A stretch of DNA of 64,000 nt from Comamonas sp. (GTDB lineage Bacteria > Pseudomonadota > Gammaproteobacteria > Burkholderiales > Burkholderiaceae_C), in NCBI GenBank assembly GCA_031277805.1, contig JAITLR010000019.1, positions 62,001-126,000 on the forward strand, written 5' to 3'. Shown piece by piece: positions 15,756 through 23,925 of this stretch; position 1 is the stretch's first letter; each line of letters begins with the position of its first letter. The position numbers were made by a program, and so were the translations under genes. Below the pieces are notes generated by a model. It did not search any database. It worked only from the letters and a program-made list of their open reading frames with translations, and was not told the DNA's origin.

Positions 15756-16067
15756 ATGTCCCGCTCTGTATCCGATACCGTCTCCAATGCCCAAGAAGAT
15801 CTGGAAAAGCTGGTGGGCGATCTGCGTGGCCTGTTGTCCGCTCGCGAACTGGACAGGCTCCCCGAGATCAGCGCGCTGCGCCAGCGCATCGATGACAGCA
15901 TGAACATGGTGCGCGACTCCGCCGTTCGCGCTGCTCAGGATGCCGCACGTCAGGCCCGCGATGCTGCCGATGTGGCGGACCGCTATGCCCATGACGAGCC
16001 ATGGCGTGTCGCAGGCGCGGCTCTGGCCGTGGGCGCGCTGGTGGGCTTCATGCTGGGTCGCCGCTGA
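15756..16067 (+). CDS. DUF883 (ElaB/YqjD-like) membrane-anchored protein
   Basis: The 103-residue protein has a long helical N-terminal part rich in Glu/Asp/Arg heptads and a C-terminal membrane anchor with a glycine pattern (AGAALAVGALVGFMLGRR). This is the DUF883 layout of ElaB/YqjD, inner-membrane proteins that bind ribosomes in stationary phase in Escherichia coli. An AGAAAGG ribosome-binding site is present. Two further genes (YqjE-like and YqjK-like) follow tightly, as in the yqjDEK cluster. Confidence 0.9.
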   Translation: MSRSVSDTVSNAQEDLEKLVGDLRGLLSARELDRLPEISALRQRIDDSMNMVRDSAVRAAQDAARQARDAADVADRYAHDEPWRVAGAALAVGALVGFMLGRR

Positions 16068-16098
16068 TTGGCGGACGGCGACATCAGGACGACTGTCT

Positions 16099-16494
16099 GT
16101 GAACTGGATTTCACTATTAGGTCTTGACACATTGCAGGCGCGCTGGCGCGCCAGCCTCAACGAGCTCGCACTGGCTGCCGAGGACCGGGCCGATCTGGCC
16201 CAGCTCGAATGGCAGATGCACAAGCGCAGCCTTCAGACCCTGGTGGTGCTGGTGGTTGCGCTGGGTGGGTTGACAGTGGTGGTGCTCACGGTCCTGTCCA
16301 TTGCTCTGCTGGTGCAGTTCTGGGACAGCGACCATCGCACCACGGTGGCCTGGTGCCTGGCGGGCGGCTGGCTGCTGGTCTGGGTACTGGCGCTGTGGCG
16401 CTTGCTGGCTGCGGTCAAGCAGTTGTCAGAGCCCTTCAAGCTGACTCGTAACGAGTTCAAGGTGGACTGGAAGACGCTGAAGGAGAAGCTCTAG
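16099..16494 (+). CDS. YqjE-like inner-membrane protein (phage-holin family)
   Basis: A 131-residue protein starting at GTG (16099), with an AGGA nine bases upstream. It has an amphipathic N-terminus and two membrane helices at about residues 49-75 and 83-106, the arrangement of the YqjE family that databases label 'phage holin'. No phage genes are near, and the position between DUF883 and YqjK-like genes fits the chromosomal yqjDEK cluster instead. A longer in-frame start upstream would overlap the DUF883 gene and is rejected. Confidence 0.82.
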   Translation: MNWISLLGLDTLQARWRASLNELALAAEDRADLAQLEWQMHKRSLQTLVVLVVALGGLTVVVLTVLSIALLVQFWDSDHRTTVAWCLAGGWLLVWVLALWRLLAAVKQLSEPFKLTRNEFKVDWKTLKEKL

Positions 16495-16495
16495 C

Positions 16496-16864
16496 ATGAA
16501 CGCACTTCGGCAGGCACAAACCGATAGTTCCAAACCCGTTGGCTTTGATGCAGAGCTTTGGGAGGACGCAACGCCAGAGCAGCAACTTGTGCTCAAGCGC
16601 ATTGCCAAGCAGCGCTCTCGCTTGCAGGCACGCTCGGCGGCAAGAGCCCAGGCCCAGACGCTGCAGACTCAGGCTCATGATGTAGAGCAGGTGCAGTCCG
16701 ACGCGCCACTGGTCGACCGTGTCATCACCTTTGTGCGGCTGCACCCGATTGCCACTGCGGTGGCGGGGGCCTCCCTGATGGCCGTGGGTCCGCGCAAGTT
16801 GATGCGCTGGGGCAGTATTGCCCTGCCATGGATTCTGAAGCTGCAGCAGCGCGGTCGGTCCTGA
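16496..16864 (+). CDS. YqjK-like protein
   Basis: This 122-residue protein starts one base after the stop of the YqjE-like gene, a sign of translational coupling. The N-terminal two thirds are charged and helical, with a Arg/Ala/Gln-rich stretch (RLQARSAARAQAQ). The last third holds a hydrophobic segment, 'VRLHPIATAVAGASLMAVGP'. Order and layout suggest the YqjK partner of the cluster; sequence identity to YqjK cannot be judged here. A terminator follows. Confidence 0.72.
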   Translation: MNALRQAQTDSSKPVGFDAELWEDATPEQQLVLKRIAKQRSRLQARSAARAQAQTLQTQAHDVEQVQSDAPLVDRVITFVRLHPIATAVAGASLMAVGPRKLMRWGSIALPWILKLQQRGRS

Positions 16865-16895
16865 TACCTGTCTCAGAATTTGCTGCCCCCAAGCA

Positions 16896-16934
16896 AACAG
16901 CCCGTGCAAGCATTGCGCTTCATGGGCTGTTTTT
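16896..16934 (+). terminator. Rho-independent terminator after the yqjDEK-like cluster
   Basis: AACAGCCC (16896-16903) pairs with GGGCTGTT (16924-16931), extended by a wobble pair into GTG/CAT, and is followed by TTTT. It also faces the convergent pyrD gene. Confidence 0.8.
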
Positions 16935-16976
16935 CATGAGCCATACGGCGCTTCAGAAATCTGAAGCCATGCGTAT

Positions 16977-18035
16977 TCAGTGCATGTGCGCGATGGCCTG
17001 GGCTGCTTCGGTCACCAGGTCCGGGCCGCGGTAGATCAGGCCACTGTAGATCTGCACCACGTCTGCACCTGCGCGAATCTTGCTTACGGCATCCGCTCCG
17101 CTCAGGATGCCGCCCACGCCGATGATGGGGAAGCGGCTGCCCAGAGCAGAGCGCAGCTGGCGAATGATCTGGTTGCTGGCTTCCAGCACGGGAGCGCCGG
17201 ACAGACCGCCGGCTTCCTCGGCATGAGGCAGACCCTTGACGGCTTCCCGGCTGATGGTGGTATTGGTGGCAATCACTCCATCCATTCCATGGCGCTGCAG
17301 CGTCGCGGCGATCACGCCGACCTGCTCTTCATCAAGGTCAGGGGCGATCTTCACAAACACCGGCGTGCGCTTGCCATGCTCGGTGGCCAGTTGCTCGCGG
17401 CGGTCGGCAATGGCGCCCAGCAGCGCGTCCAGCGCTTCATCGCTTTGCAGCGCGCGCAGATTCTTGGTGTTGGGCGAGCTGATGTTGACCGTCACATAGT
17501 CGGCATGGGGGTACACGCCGTCCAGCGCCTTCAGATAGTCGCTGGTGGCTTCCTCAATCGGCGTGGTGGCGTTCTTGCCGATGTTCAGGCCCAGCAGCAT
17601 GGCGCCGCCATTGTTTCCTGCTTTTGCGCGCACTTGCGAGCGACGCACATTGGCCAGAAATGCATCCAGGCCTTCGTTGTTGAAACCCAGGCGGTTGATC
17701 AGCGCATTCTTTTCAGGGATGCGGAACATGCGCGGCTTGGGGTTGCCGGGCTGAGGGCGGGGAGTGACCGTGCCCACTTCCACAAAGCCGAAGCCCATGG
17801 CGGCCAGTGCGTCGATGCAGCGCGCATTCTTGTCCAGACCCGCAGCCATGCCCACGCGATTGGGAAACTTCAGACCGGCGAGTTCGATGGGGTCGCTGAC
17901 CAGGGGGCGTTCCCAGGCTTTTTGCAGCAGAGTGTTCTGACCCTTTGCCATGAGGTTCATGGTGAAGTCGTGGGCAGCTTCGGGGTCCATACCGAAAAGA
18001 ACAGGACGGGTCAGGGAGTAAGGAATAAGAGACAT
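16977..18035 (-). CDS. pyrD: Dihydroorotate dehydrogenase (quinone), class 2
   Basis: The 352-residue enzyme oxidises dihydroorotate to orotate in pyrimidine synthesis and passes electrons to quinone at the inner membrane. It has the class 2 N-terminal helix region ([19 protein letters not shown]), the FMN-binding 'AAGLDKNA', the catalytic serine in VNISSPNTK, and the 'IGVGGI' phosphate loop. Length is normal for class 2. The start at 18035 leaves only 34 bp to the divergent rpiA start; upstream in-frame codons overlap rpiA. The ribosome-binding site is weak. Confidence 0.96.
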   Translation of the reverse strand: MSLIPYSLTRPVLFGMDPEAAHDFTMNLMAKGQNTLLQKAWERPLVSDPIELAGLKFPNRVGMAAGLDKNARCIDALAAMGFGFVEVGTVTPRPQPGNPKPRMFRIPEKNALINRLGFNNEGLDAFLANVRRSQVRAKAGNNGGAMLLGLNIGKNATTPIEEATSDYLKALDGVYPHADYVTVNISSPNTKNLRALQSDEALDALLGAIADRREQLATEHGKRTPVFVKIAPDLDEEQVGVIAATLQRHGMDGVIATNTTISREAVKGLPHAEEAGGLSGAPVLEASNQIIRQLRSALGSRFPIIGVGGILSGADAVSKIRAGADVVQIYSGLIYRGPDLVTEAAQAIAHMH

Positions 18036-18069
18036 GGAGATAATCGCAGGATTACCTGGATTTTCCCTC

Positions 18070-18768
18070 ATGACGACATCTGCTGCTTCCCTCTCTCAAG
18101 ATGAACTGAAAACTTTGGTCGGACAAGCTGCCCTGAAATATGTGGTAGCTGGTGAAATTGTGGGCGTGGGCACCGGCTCTACGGTCAACAAGTTCATCGA
18201 CGCGCTGGCCACCATCAAGGACCAGATTCCTGGAGCGGTCTCCAGCTCCGTGGCCAGCACCGAGCGTCTGAAAGCGCTGGGTATCAAGGTGTTGGATGCC
18301 AACGAAGTGCAGCGCCTGGCCGTGTATATCGACGGTGCCGACGAGATCGACGGCCAAGGCTATATGGTCAAGGGTGGCGGTGCGGCGCTGACGCGCGAGA
18401 AGATTGTGGCGGCTTTGGCTGACCGCTTTGTCTGCATTGCCGATGAATCCAAGCTGGTGGATGTGCTGGGCAATTTCCCGCTGCCCGTGGAAGTGATCCC
18501 CATGGCGGCCGCTCAGATCGCGCGCCGCTTTGAAGCCATGGGCGCTGGCGTCACGGCTCAGATTCGCATGAAGGATGGCGCCCCTCTGGTGACGGATAAC
18601 GGCCAGCATATTCTGGATGTGCGAGGCCTGAAGATTGCTCAGCCTCTCGCTTTTGAATCCGAAGTCAACCAGTGGCCCGGCGTGGTGACGGTAGGCGTTT
18701 TTGCACACCAGAAGGCCGCTGTCTGCCTGCTGGGTACGGCTACTGGTGTACAGACTCTGGCTTACTGA
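18070..18768 (+). CDS. rpiA: Ribose-5-phosphate isomerase A
   Basis: This 232-residue enzyme interconverts ribose 5-phosphate and ribulose 5-phosphate in the pentose phosphate pathway. The RpiA motifs are clear: [14 protein letters not shown] and [11 protein letters not shown]. The ATG at 18070 is chosen because the conserved region begins shortly after; an ATG 36 bases upstream would overlap the pyrD start. It is divergent from pyrD with 34 bp between starts, so each promoter must overlap the other gene's 5' end. A terminator lies 21 bp after the stop. Confidence 0.96.
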   Translation: MTTSAASLSQDELKTLVGQAALKYVVAGEIVGVGTGSTVNKFIDALATIKDQIPGAVSSSVASTERLKALGIKVLDANEVQRLAVYIDGADEIDGQGYMVKGGGAALTREKIVAALADRFVCIADESKLVDVLGNFPLPVEVIPMAAAQIARRFEAMGAGVTAQIRMKDGAPLVTDNGQHILDVRGLKIAQPLAFESEVNQWPGVVTVGVFAHQKAAVCLLGTATGVQTLAY

Positions 18769-18788
18769 AAAACCAGAGATCAAAGCAA

Positions 18789-18820
18789 GAGCCAGCGGCG
18801 CCATGCTGCTGGCTTTTTTG
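18789..18820 (+). terminator. Rho-independent terminator of rpiA
   Basis: AGCCAGC (18790-18796) pairs with GCTGGCT (18808-18814), extended with one mismatch, followed by six Ts. Confidence 0.85.
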
Positions 18821-18827
18821 TTATGAA

Positions 18828-18884
18828 TTTGATAGCTTCTTATGCTTTATGCATAAGCGTTTAAGCCATATTTCATTGAAATCC
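18828..18884 (+). repeat. Dispersed intergenic repeat, copy 4 (degenerate)
   Basis: TTTGATAGCTTCTTATGCTT followed by TATGCATAAGCG and a final ATTTCATTGAAAT keep the ends of the repeat, while the GCGCTTG core has drifted to an AT-rich form. It reaches into the stop region of the next gene. Confidence 0.5.
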
Positions 18885-19181
18885 TGTTGCTTGTGACAGG
18901 CGCTCATAGAGGCCAGCCAGAGCGATCCAGATCAGCAGCAGCGACATGCTCCAGCCAAGCAGCTTCAGGTTGAACGGGCAGGATTTCTTGCGCAAACGAT
19001 TGACGCCTTCGGCAACTCCCCAGAACAATCCGTGGGCTGCGAAAAACAGGCCCATGCTCATCTCATAAGCCAAGCGGTTCAGACCGTTGCGTAGGCCGTC
19101 ATCTGCCACAAACCAGACGGTGATCAGCACCGGTGCAAGCAGTAGCACCGATGCTTTCAGAAGTTTGTGGACCTGGAGCAT
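18873..19181 (-). CDS. Small inner-membrane protein (102 aa)
   Basis: The 102-residue protein has two or three hydrophobic helices (about residues 9-26, 40-58 and 74-92), with a short basic loop containing a cysteine (RLRKKSCPFN). It precedes the DUF4124-glutaredoxin gene's terminus on the same strand by 15 bp and may be cotranscribed with it. No family is recognised. Its AT-poor coding pattern is consistent with a real gene. Confidence 0.68.
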   Translation of the reverse strand: MLQVHKLLKASVLLLAPVLITVWFVADDGLRNGLNRLAYEMSMGLFFAAHGLFWGVAEGVNRLRKKSCPFNLKLLGWSMSLLLIWIALAGLYERLSQATGFQ

Positions 19182-19196
19182 GGGCTTTGCTGTGTC

Positions 19197-19883
19197 TCAG
19201 AAGCGCAGGCCGGCAGGATTGTTGGGCGTCGGAGTGCCAGGCGGGGGTGTAGTCTGTGTGGCGGCAGATGTCGGGGCACGCACCGCAGGCTCGGAAGGCT
19301 TGGGCTTGTCGGCGAGAGCGGGCGTGGTCAGAGGCATGGGCGCAGGAGCGCGATAGTTGGCGGGCAAGGTCGACTGAGCAGGGTAGCCTGCAGCTTTCAG
19401 ATACTGGGTCCAGCTATCTTCGCCAAAGCCTTTGAGATGCTGGCTGCCGATGGTGGCAAACGGCAGATTCTCCTGGCCGCTGAGTTTTTTGAGCGCATCA
19501 AGGTCGGCGTTGGTTTGCACCGTGCGTTCGCTGAACGGCACTCCATGCCCTTGGAGGTAGTTGCGCGCTTCATCGCAGGGCTGGCAGTCCTTGGATGCGT
19601 ACAAGGTGACAGGGTAGCGTGTGGCGGTCTGACGCAGTTCATAAGGCAGCTGCGCCAAGGATGATGCGGATGTGCCGGGCGCAGCGTTCTGGCTGCTGGC
19701 CGCGCCGGTTTGTGCATTGTTGATGGGGGGGCGATCGGAGAAGGTGACGCGCCCATCGGCACCCACGATACGGTATACGCCCTGGGCTTGTACGGCGCCT
19801 GTGCCCAGCAGCACGACGGTAAAAAGACTGAAAAGACTACAGGTGAAATTGGAGGAGGGCGAGGCAAGAAGGGAGCAATGCAT
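19197..19883 (-). CDS. DUF4124 plus glutaredoxin-like envelope protein
   Basis: The protein of about 228 residues has an N-terminal signal or anchor helix, then a DUF4124 module (VYRIVGADGRVTFSDRPP), then a glutaredoxin-like domain with the redox motif CQPC (KDCQPCDEA), and a Pro/Ala/Thr-rich tail. Such proteins are exported and the CxxC probably acts in thiol exchange or disulfide handling. The start at 19883 (MHCSLLAS) is an estimate; a GTG two codons earlier is an alternative. The tail is low complexity and may span peptidoglycan. Confidence 0.82.
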   Translation of the reverse strand: MHCSLLASPSSNFTCSLFSLFTVVLLGTGAVQAQGVYRIVGADGRVTFSDRPPINNAQTGAASSQNAAPGTSASSLAQLPYELRQTATRYPVTLYASKDCQPCDEARNYLQGHGVPFSERTVQTNADLDALKKLSGQENLPFATIGSQHLKGFGEDSWTQYLKAAGYPAQSTLPANYRAPAPMPLTTPALADKPKPSEPAVRAPTSAATQTTPPPGTPTPNNPAGLRF

Positions 19884-19992
19884 CAGCACGATCGTAAAGG
19901 TTCCAAGAATGGGCAAAGCATAGCGTGCTCAGACATGTTTCAACATAGCTTTTGCTCATGGAGAACGCTGGGCTGATCTGGCTCAGCTCATG

Positions 19993-20017
19993 AAAAAAGC
20001 GCCCCAGTGGGGCGCTT
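19993..20017 (-). terminator. Rho-independent terminator of prlC
   Basis: AAGCGCCCC and GGGGCGCTT form a 9-bp stem around AGT. On the reverse strand a T run follows. It begins 8 bp past the prlC stop. Confidence 0.88.
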
Positions 20018-20024
20018 GGCGGTA

Positions 20025-22064
20025 TCAGCTGGCCTGTGCCATGCCTTGATGGCGCAACAGTGCATCGATCTGCGGCTCGCGGCCGCGGAAGGCCTTGAAG
20101 GACTCCATGGCAGGGCGGCTGCCACCGGCCTCCAGAATCGACTCGCGGTATTTGCGGCCGGTCTCGGGGTTGGGTGAGCCATCGGCCAGCACGGTTTCCT
20201 CAAAAGCCGCGTAGGCGTCGGCGCTCAGCACCTCGGCCCATTTGTAGCTGTAGTACCCCGCTGCATAGCCGCCCGCAAAGATGTGGCTGAAGGTATGGGC
20301 CATGCGGTTGTAGGCGGGCGAGGGCAGCACGGCCACTTCGCTGCGCACCTTGTGCAGCAAAGGCATGAAGTCGTCGGCGGGGTTGTGTTCGGTGTGCAGC
20401 AGCATGTCGAACAGCGCGAACTCGATCTGGCGCAGCGTCTGCATGCCGGACTGGAAATTCTTGGCCGCAATCATCTTGTCATACAGCGCGCGGGGCAGAG
20501 CCTCGCCGGTATCGACATGGGCGGTCATGTGCTTGAGCACATCCCATTCCCAGCAGAAGTTCTCCATGAACTGGCTGGGCAATTCGACGGCATCCCACTC
20601 CACGCCAGCAATGCCTGAGACATCGCGCTCGTTGACCTGCGTGAGCATATGGTGCAGACCGTGACCTGTTTCGTGGAACAGGGTGATCACGTCATCGTGT
20701 GTGAGCAGCGCAGGCTTGCCATCCACGCCGGCCGCAAAGTTGCAGACCAGATGGGCCACAGGCGTTTGCAGCTGGTGCGTATCGGGGCGCAGCCAGCGCG
20801 TACGTACATCGTCCATCCAGGCGCCGCCGCGCTTGCCCTTTCGGGCCTGTGGGTCCAGATAGAACTGGCCGACCAGCTGACCGGCACGTTCGATACGGTA
20901 AAACTCCACGCAGGCATTCCACACCGGCGCTTCATCACGGCGAATCGAGACTTCAAACAGGGTCTCCACAATCTTGAAAAGACCTGCCAGCACCTTGGGT
21001 GCGGGGAAATATTGCTTGAGTTCCTGCTCGCTGAAGGAGTAACGGGCCTCCTTGAGCTTTTCGCCAATGAAGGCCCAGTCCCATGGCTGAGGCTCGGCAA
21101 TGTCAAGCTCGGCCTTGGCAAAGGCGCGCAGATCGGCCACGTCTTTTTCAGCGTAGGGGCGAGCGCGCTGGCCCAGGTCGTGCAGAAAGTCTATGACCTG
21201 TTTGGGGGAGTCGGCCATCTTGGGCACGACGGAGACTTCGCCGAAGCTCTTGTAGCCCAGCAGCAGCGACTCTTCCAGGCGCAGGGCCAGAATTTCCTTC
21301 ATCACGGCTGTGTTGTCGAATTTGACGGCGTCGCCTTCGGCCTGGTCGGAAGCGCGTGTCACATAGGCGTGATAGAGCTTCTCACGCAGCGCGCTGCTCT
21401 TGGCAAACTGCATCAGGGGCAGGTAGCAAGGCATCTTGAGCGTGAGCTTGTAGCCTTCCTTGCCATCGGCTTCGGCAGCTGCTCTGGCTGCGGCAATCAC
21501 ATCGGCGGGCACACCGTCGAGCTCTTTGGCGCCGGCGTAGTAGGCAAAGGCATCCGTGGCGTCCAGAGCGTTTTCGCTGAACTTCTGAGCCAGCTCGGCA
21601 GAGCGAGCCTGAATCTGGGCAAAGCGCTCCTTGGCCGCGCCTTGCAGCTCGGCGCCGGAAAGCACAAAGCCGCGCATGGCGTGATCCCAGGCTGCGCGTT
21701 GCTCCTTGTTGAGGCTGGCGGGATTGATAGCCTTGTACTTGGCGTACAGGCGTTCATCGGCACCCAGATTGGTCCAGAACTCGGTCACGCGAGGCAGAGC
21801 CTCGTTATAGGCGGCACGCAGCTCGGGTGTATCGGCCACGCTGTTGAGGTGATTGACAGCCGACCAGGCCGTGCCCAGCTTCTCGGTCGCCACGTCCAGC
21901 ACGGCCGAGATGGCTTCCCACTGTGCGGGAAAGTCGGTCATGACGACGGTCTCCAGTGCCTCGCTGGCACGGGCCAGCAGAACATCAATGGCTGGGCCTA
22001 CGTCCGCAGGCTGAATGCGGTCAAACAGGGGCAGGGAGGAGGTTTCGAGAAGTGGATTGCTCAT
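20025..22064 (-). CDS. prlC: Oligopeptidase A (M3 metallopeptidase)
   Basis: The 679-residue cytosolic zinc peptidase degrades short peptides, including cleaved signal peptides. The M3 zinc motif is LFHETGHGLHHML (HExxH), with a downstream glutamate in 'GVEWDAVELPSQFMENF'. Length and the N-terminal 'PLFDRIQPADVGPAI' fit OpdA/PrlC rather than Dcp. A clean terminator follows. The gap to folD carries a GC-rich repeat. The assignment is firm; prlC versus opdA is naming only. Confidence 0.93.
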   Translation of the reverse strand: MSNPLLETSSLPLFDRIQPADVGPAIDVLLARASEALETVVMTDFPAQWEAISAVLDVATEKLGTAWSAVNHLNSVADTPELRAAYNEALPRVTEFWTNLGADERLYAKYKAINPASLNKEQRAAWDHAMRGFVLSGAELQGAAKERFAQIQARSAELAQKFSENALDATDAFAYYAGAKELDGVPADVIAAARAAAEADGKEGYKLTLKMPCYLPLMQFAKSSALREKLYHAYVTRASDQAEGDAVKFDNTAVMKEILALRLEESLLLGYKSFGEVSVVPKMADSPKQVIDFLHDLGQRARPYAEKDVADLRAFAKAELDIAEPQPWDWAFIGEKLKEARYSFSEQELKQYFPAPKVLAGLFKIVETLFEVSIRRDEAPVWNACVEFYRIERAGQLVGQFYLDPQARKGKRGGAWMDDVRTRWLRPDTHQLQTPVAHLVCNFAAGVDGKPALLTHDDVITLFHETGHGLHHMLTQVNERDVSGIAGVEWDAVELPSQFMENFCWEWDVLKHMTAHVDTGEALPRALYDKMIAAKNFQSGMQTLRQIEFALFDMLLHTEHNPADDFMPLLHKVRSEVAVLPSPAYNRMAHTFSHIFAGGYAAGYYSYKWAEVLSADAYAAFEETVLADGSPNPETGRKYRESILEAGGSRPAMESFKAFRGREPQIDALLRHQGMAQAS

Positions 22065-22216
22065 GCTGTATTAGGTGCCGGCAAGGTCGGGAAAATCAAG
22101 CTCTCTCAGAGGAATTAATGCTATGGGGTTCATAGCGTCAGCCATTGGTCAGTAGCGCGCTGCGCTGGTTTTAAGCCAGAGGCAGCAAGCAAGGGCCGTC
22201 CCGCAGCGAAGTTGCC

Positions 22217-22266
22217 GTCCCCCTCCCGAAGTGAGAGGGGGAGGCCGCGTAGCGGCTCAGGGGGGT
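22217..22266 (-). repeat. GC-rich inverted-repeat element downstream of folD
   Basis: CCCCCTCCC-GAAGTGAG-AGGGGGAGG is followed by CCGCGTAGCGG and CTCAGGGGGG, giving nested hairpins. It ends exactly at the folD stop and could end or stabilise the folD transcript. Elements of this type (CCCCCTGAGCCGC...) are common in Comamonadaceae genomes as I remember them. Confidence 0.65.
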
Positions 22267-23120
22267 TAGCCCGCAGCTCGTTCAGCGGATTCCATGGTGT
22301 TGACCAGCAGCATGGTAATCGTCATGGGGCCGACACCACCGGGCACAGGGGTGATGTAGCCCGCGACTTCCTTGACGCCATTGAAGTCGACGTCGCCGCA
22401 GAGCTTGCCTTCGGCGTTGCGATTCATGCCCACATCAATGACCACGGCGCCGGGCTTGACCATATCGGCGGTCAGCACATCGACCTTGCCCACGGCGGCG
22501 ACGATGACGTCGGCCTGGCGTGTCATGGCGGCCAAATCAGCGGTGCCGCTGTGGGTAACGGTGACGGTTGCGTTGGCGGCCAGCAGCATCATGGCCATGG
22601 GCTTGCCCACGATATTGGAGCGGCCGATCACCACGGCATGCTTGCCGCGCAGATCCTTCATACCGATGGATTCCAGCATCTTCATGCAGCCGTAGGGTGT
22701 GCAGGCCTTGAAGCCGACTTCGCCGACCATCAGTGCGCCAGCGCTGGCCACATGGAAGCCGTCCACATCCTTGGCGGGAGAGATGGTTTCGATGACCTTG
22801 TGATCGTCAATGTGCTTGGGCAAGGGCAGCTGCACCAGAATGCCGTGGATGCTGGGGTCGTTGTTCAGTGCTTCGACGCGGGCCAGCAGTTCGGCTTCGG
22901 TCATCGATGCATCGTATTTTTCCAGCACGGAATGGAAGCCCACGTCTTCGCAGGCCTTGACCTTGTTGCGCACATAAACCTGGGAAGCTTGGTTGTCGCC
23001 CACCAGAATCACGGCCAGGCCAGGCGTCACGCCCTTGGCCTTGAGAACTGCCGCACGCGCGGCGACTTCCTTGCGCAGTTGTTCGGAGAGAGCTTTGCCG
23101 TCGATGATTTGGGCTGTCAT
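22266..23120 (-). CDS. folD: Bifunctional methylene-THF dehydrogenase/cyclohydrolase
   Basis: This 284-residue enzyme makes 10-formyl-THF from 5,10-methylene-THF with NADP. The catalytic lysine region is [13 protein letters not shown], the nucleotide loop is [12 protein letters not shown], and the C-terminal signature is [11 protein letters not shown]. Length is typical. The ATG at 23120 gives [12 protein letters not shown], the usual FolD start. It is separated from the response-regulator gene by 154 bp containing a dispersed repeat. Confidence 0.96.
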   Translation of the reverse strand: MTAQIIDGKALSEQLRKEVAARAAVLKAKGVTPGLAVILVGDNQASQVYVRNKVKACEDVGFHSVLEKYDASMTEAELLARVEALNNDPSIHGILVQLPLPKHIDDHKVIETISPAKDVDGFHVASAGALMVGEVGFKACTPYGCMKMLESIGMKDLRGKHAVVIGRSNIVGKPMAMMLLAANATVTVTHSGTADLAAMTRQADVIVAAVGKVDVLTADMVKPGAVVIDVGMNRNAEGKLCGDVDFNGVKEVAGYITPVPGGVGPMTITMLLVNTMESAERAAG

Positions 23121-23138
23121 TGCTGGATTACCAATAAA

Positions 23139-23182
23139 AAATGCTGCTAGCCCTTGATTACAAGCACTAGCAGCTATCAGAA
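23139..23182 (-). repeat. Dispersed intergenic repeat, copy 5
   Basis: On the reverse strand it reads CTGATAGCTGCTAGTGCTTG followed by TAATCAAGGGCTAGCAGCA. The two GCTAG half-sites make a hairpin. It lies upstream of folD. Confidence 0.6.
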
Positions 23183-23274
23183 CAGGAGTTAGCTAAGGCC
23201 TGGGCCCGAGCAGTGCTCCTTCAATTATCTCGCGATTGAAGAGGTCTCCAATCAGCTGACATCTCTGGGATCGC

Positions 23275-23925
23275 TTAGTTGAGCGCAGCAGCCTTGGCGG
23301 CGGCAGCGGTCTGGCCCTGGCCCAGGGCGATCTTGAGCAGATCGGCCACGGTGTTGGCGTTGAGCTTTTCCATGATGTTGGCGCGGTGCGCTTCAACGGT
23401 CTTGATGCTGATGCCCAGATCGTCGGCAATCTGCTTGTTCAGACGGCCGGCGACGATGCGCTCCAGCACCTGAGCCTCGCGGCCTGTAAGCTTGGCCAGC
23501 AGCGCGTCACGGCTGGCAGCCTGCTGGTGACCTGCGAAGGCTTCGCGAGCATGGTCCAGCATGCGCTCGACCAGGCCCAGCAGCTCTTCTTCGTTGAAGG
23601 GCTTCTGGATGAAATCCAGTGCGCCCTTTTTCATGGTGTTCACAGCCATGGGGACATCGCCGTGGCCGGTGATGAAGACGATGGGCAGGGGGGACTTGCG
23701 CTCGATCAGGCGGTCCTGAAGCTCCAGGCCGGTCATGCCACCCATACGGATATCCACGATCAGGCAAGCGACTTCGCGAGGGTCGTAACGTGACAGAAAG
23801 GTTTCGGCGGAATCAAAGCAGCGAACCCGGTAGTCCTTGCCTTCCAGCAGCCACTGCAGGGAATCGCGCACTGCCTCGTCATCATCGACTACGTAAACCG
23901 TGCCTTTTTTGGGTATCAAACTCAT
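23275..23925 (-). CDS. FixJ/NarL-type response regulator
   Basis: The 216-residue regulator has a receiver domain (residues 9-120; D58 is the phosphoacceptor in VDIRMGG, and the lysine lies in QKPF) and a LuxR-type HTH (LTGREAQVLERIVAGRLNKQ, with IKTVEAHRANIMEKL). Phosphorylation by the upstream kinase should make it bind DNA. Its ATG overlaps the kinase stop by four bases (ATGA), so the two are translationally coupled. GAGGA precedes the start. The targets are unknown; the adjacent divergent aceE operon is a candidate. The C-terminal tail is alanine-rich. Confidence 0.92.
   Translation of the reverse strand: MSLIPKKGTVYVVDDDEAVRDSLQWLLEGKDYRVRCFDSAETFLSRYDPREVACLIVDIRMGGMTGLELQDRLIERKSPLPIVFITGHGDVPMAVNTMKKGALDFIQKPFNEEELLGLVERMLDHAREAFAGHQQAASRDALLAKLTGREAQVLERIVAGRLNKQIADDLGISIKTVEAHRANIMEKLNANTVADLLKIALGQGQTAAAAKAAALN

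Noticed and set aside
16099-16494. Reading the YqjE-like gene as a phage holin, hence a prophage remnant
   Set aside because: No other phage genes, integrase or attachment site nearby; the flanking DUF883 and YqjK-like genes fit the chromosomal yqjDEK cluster.
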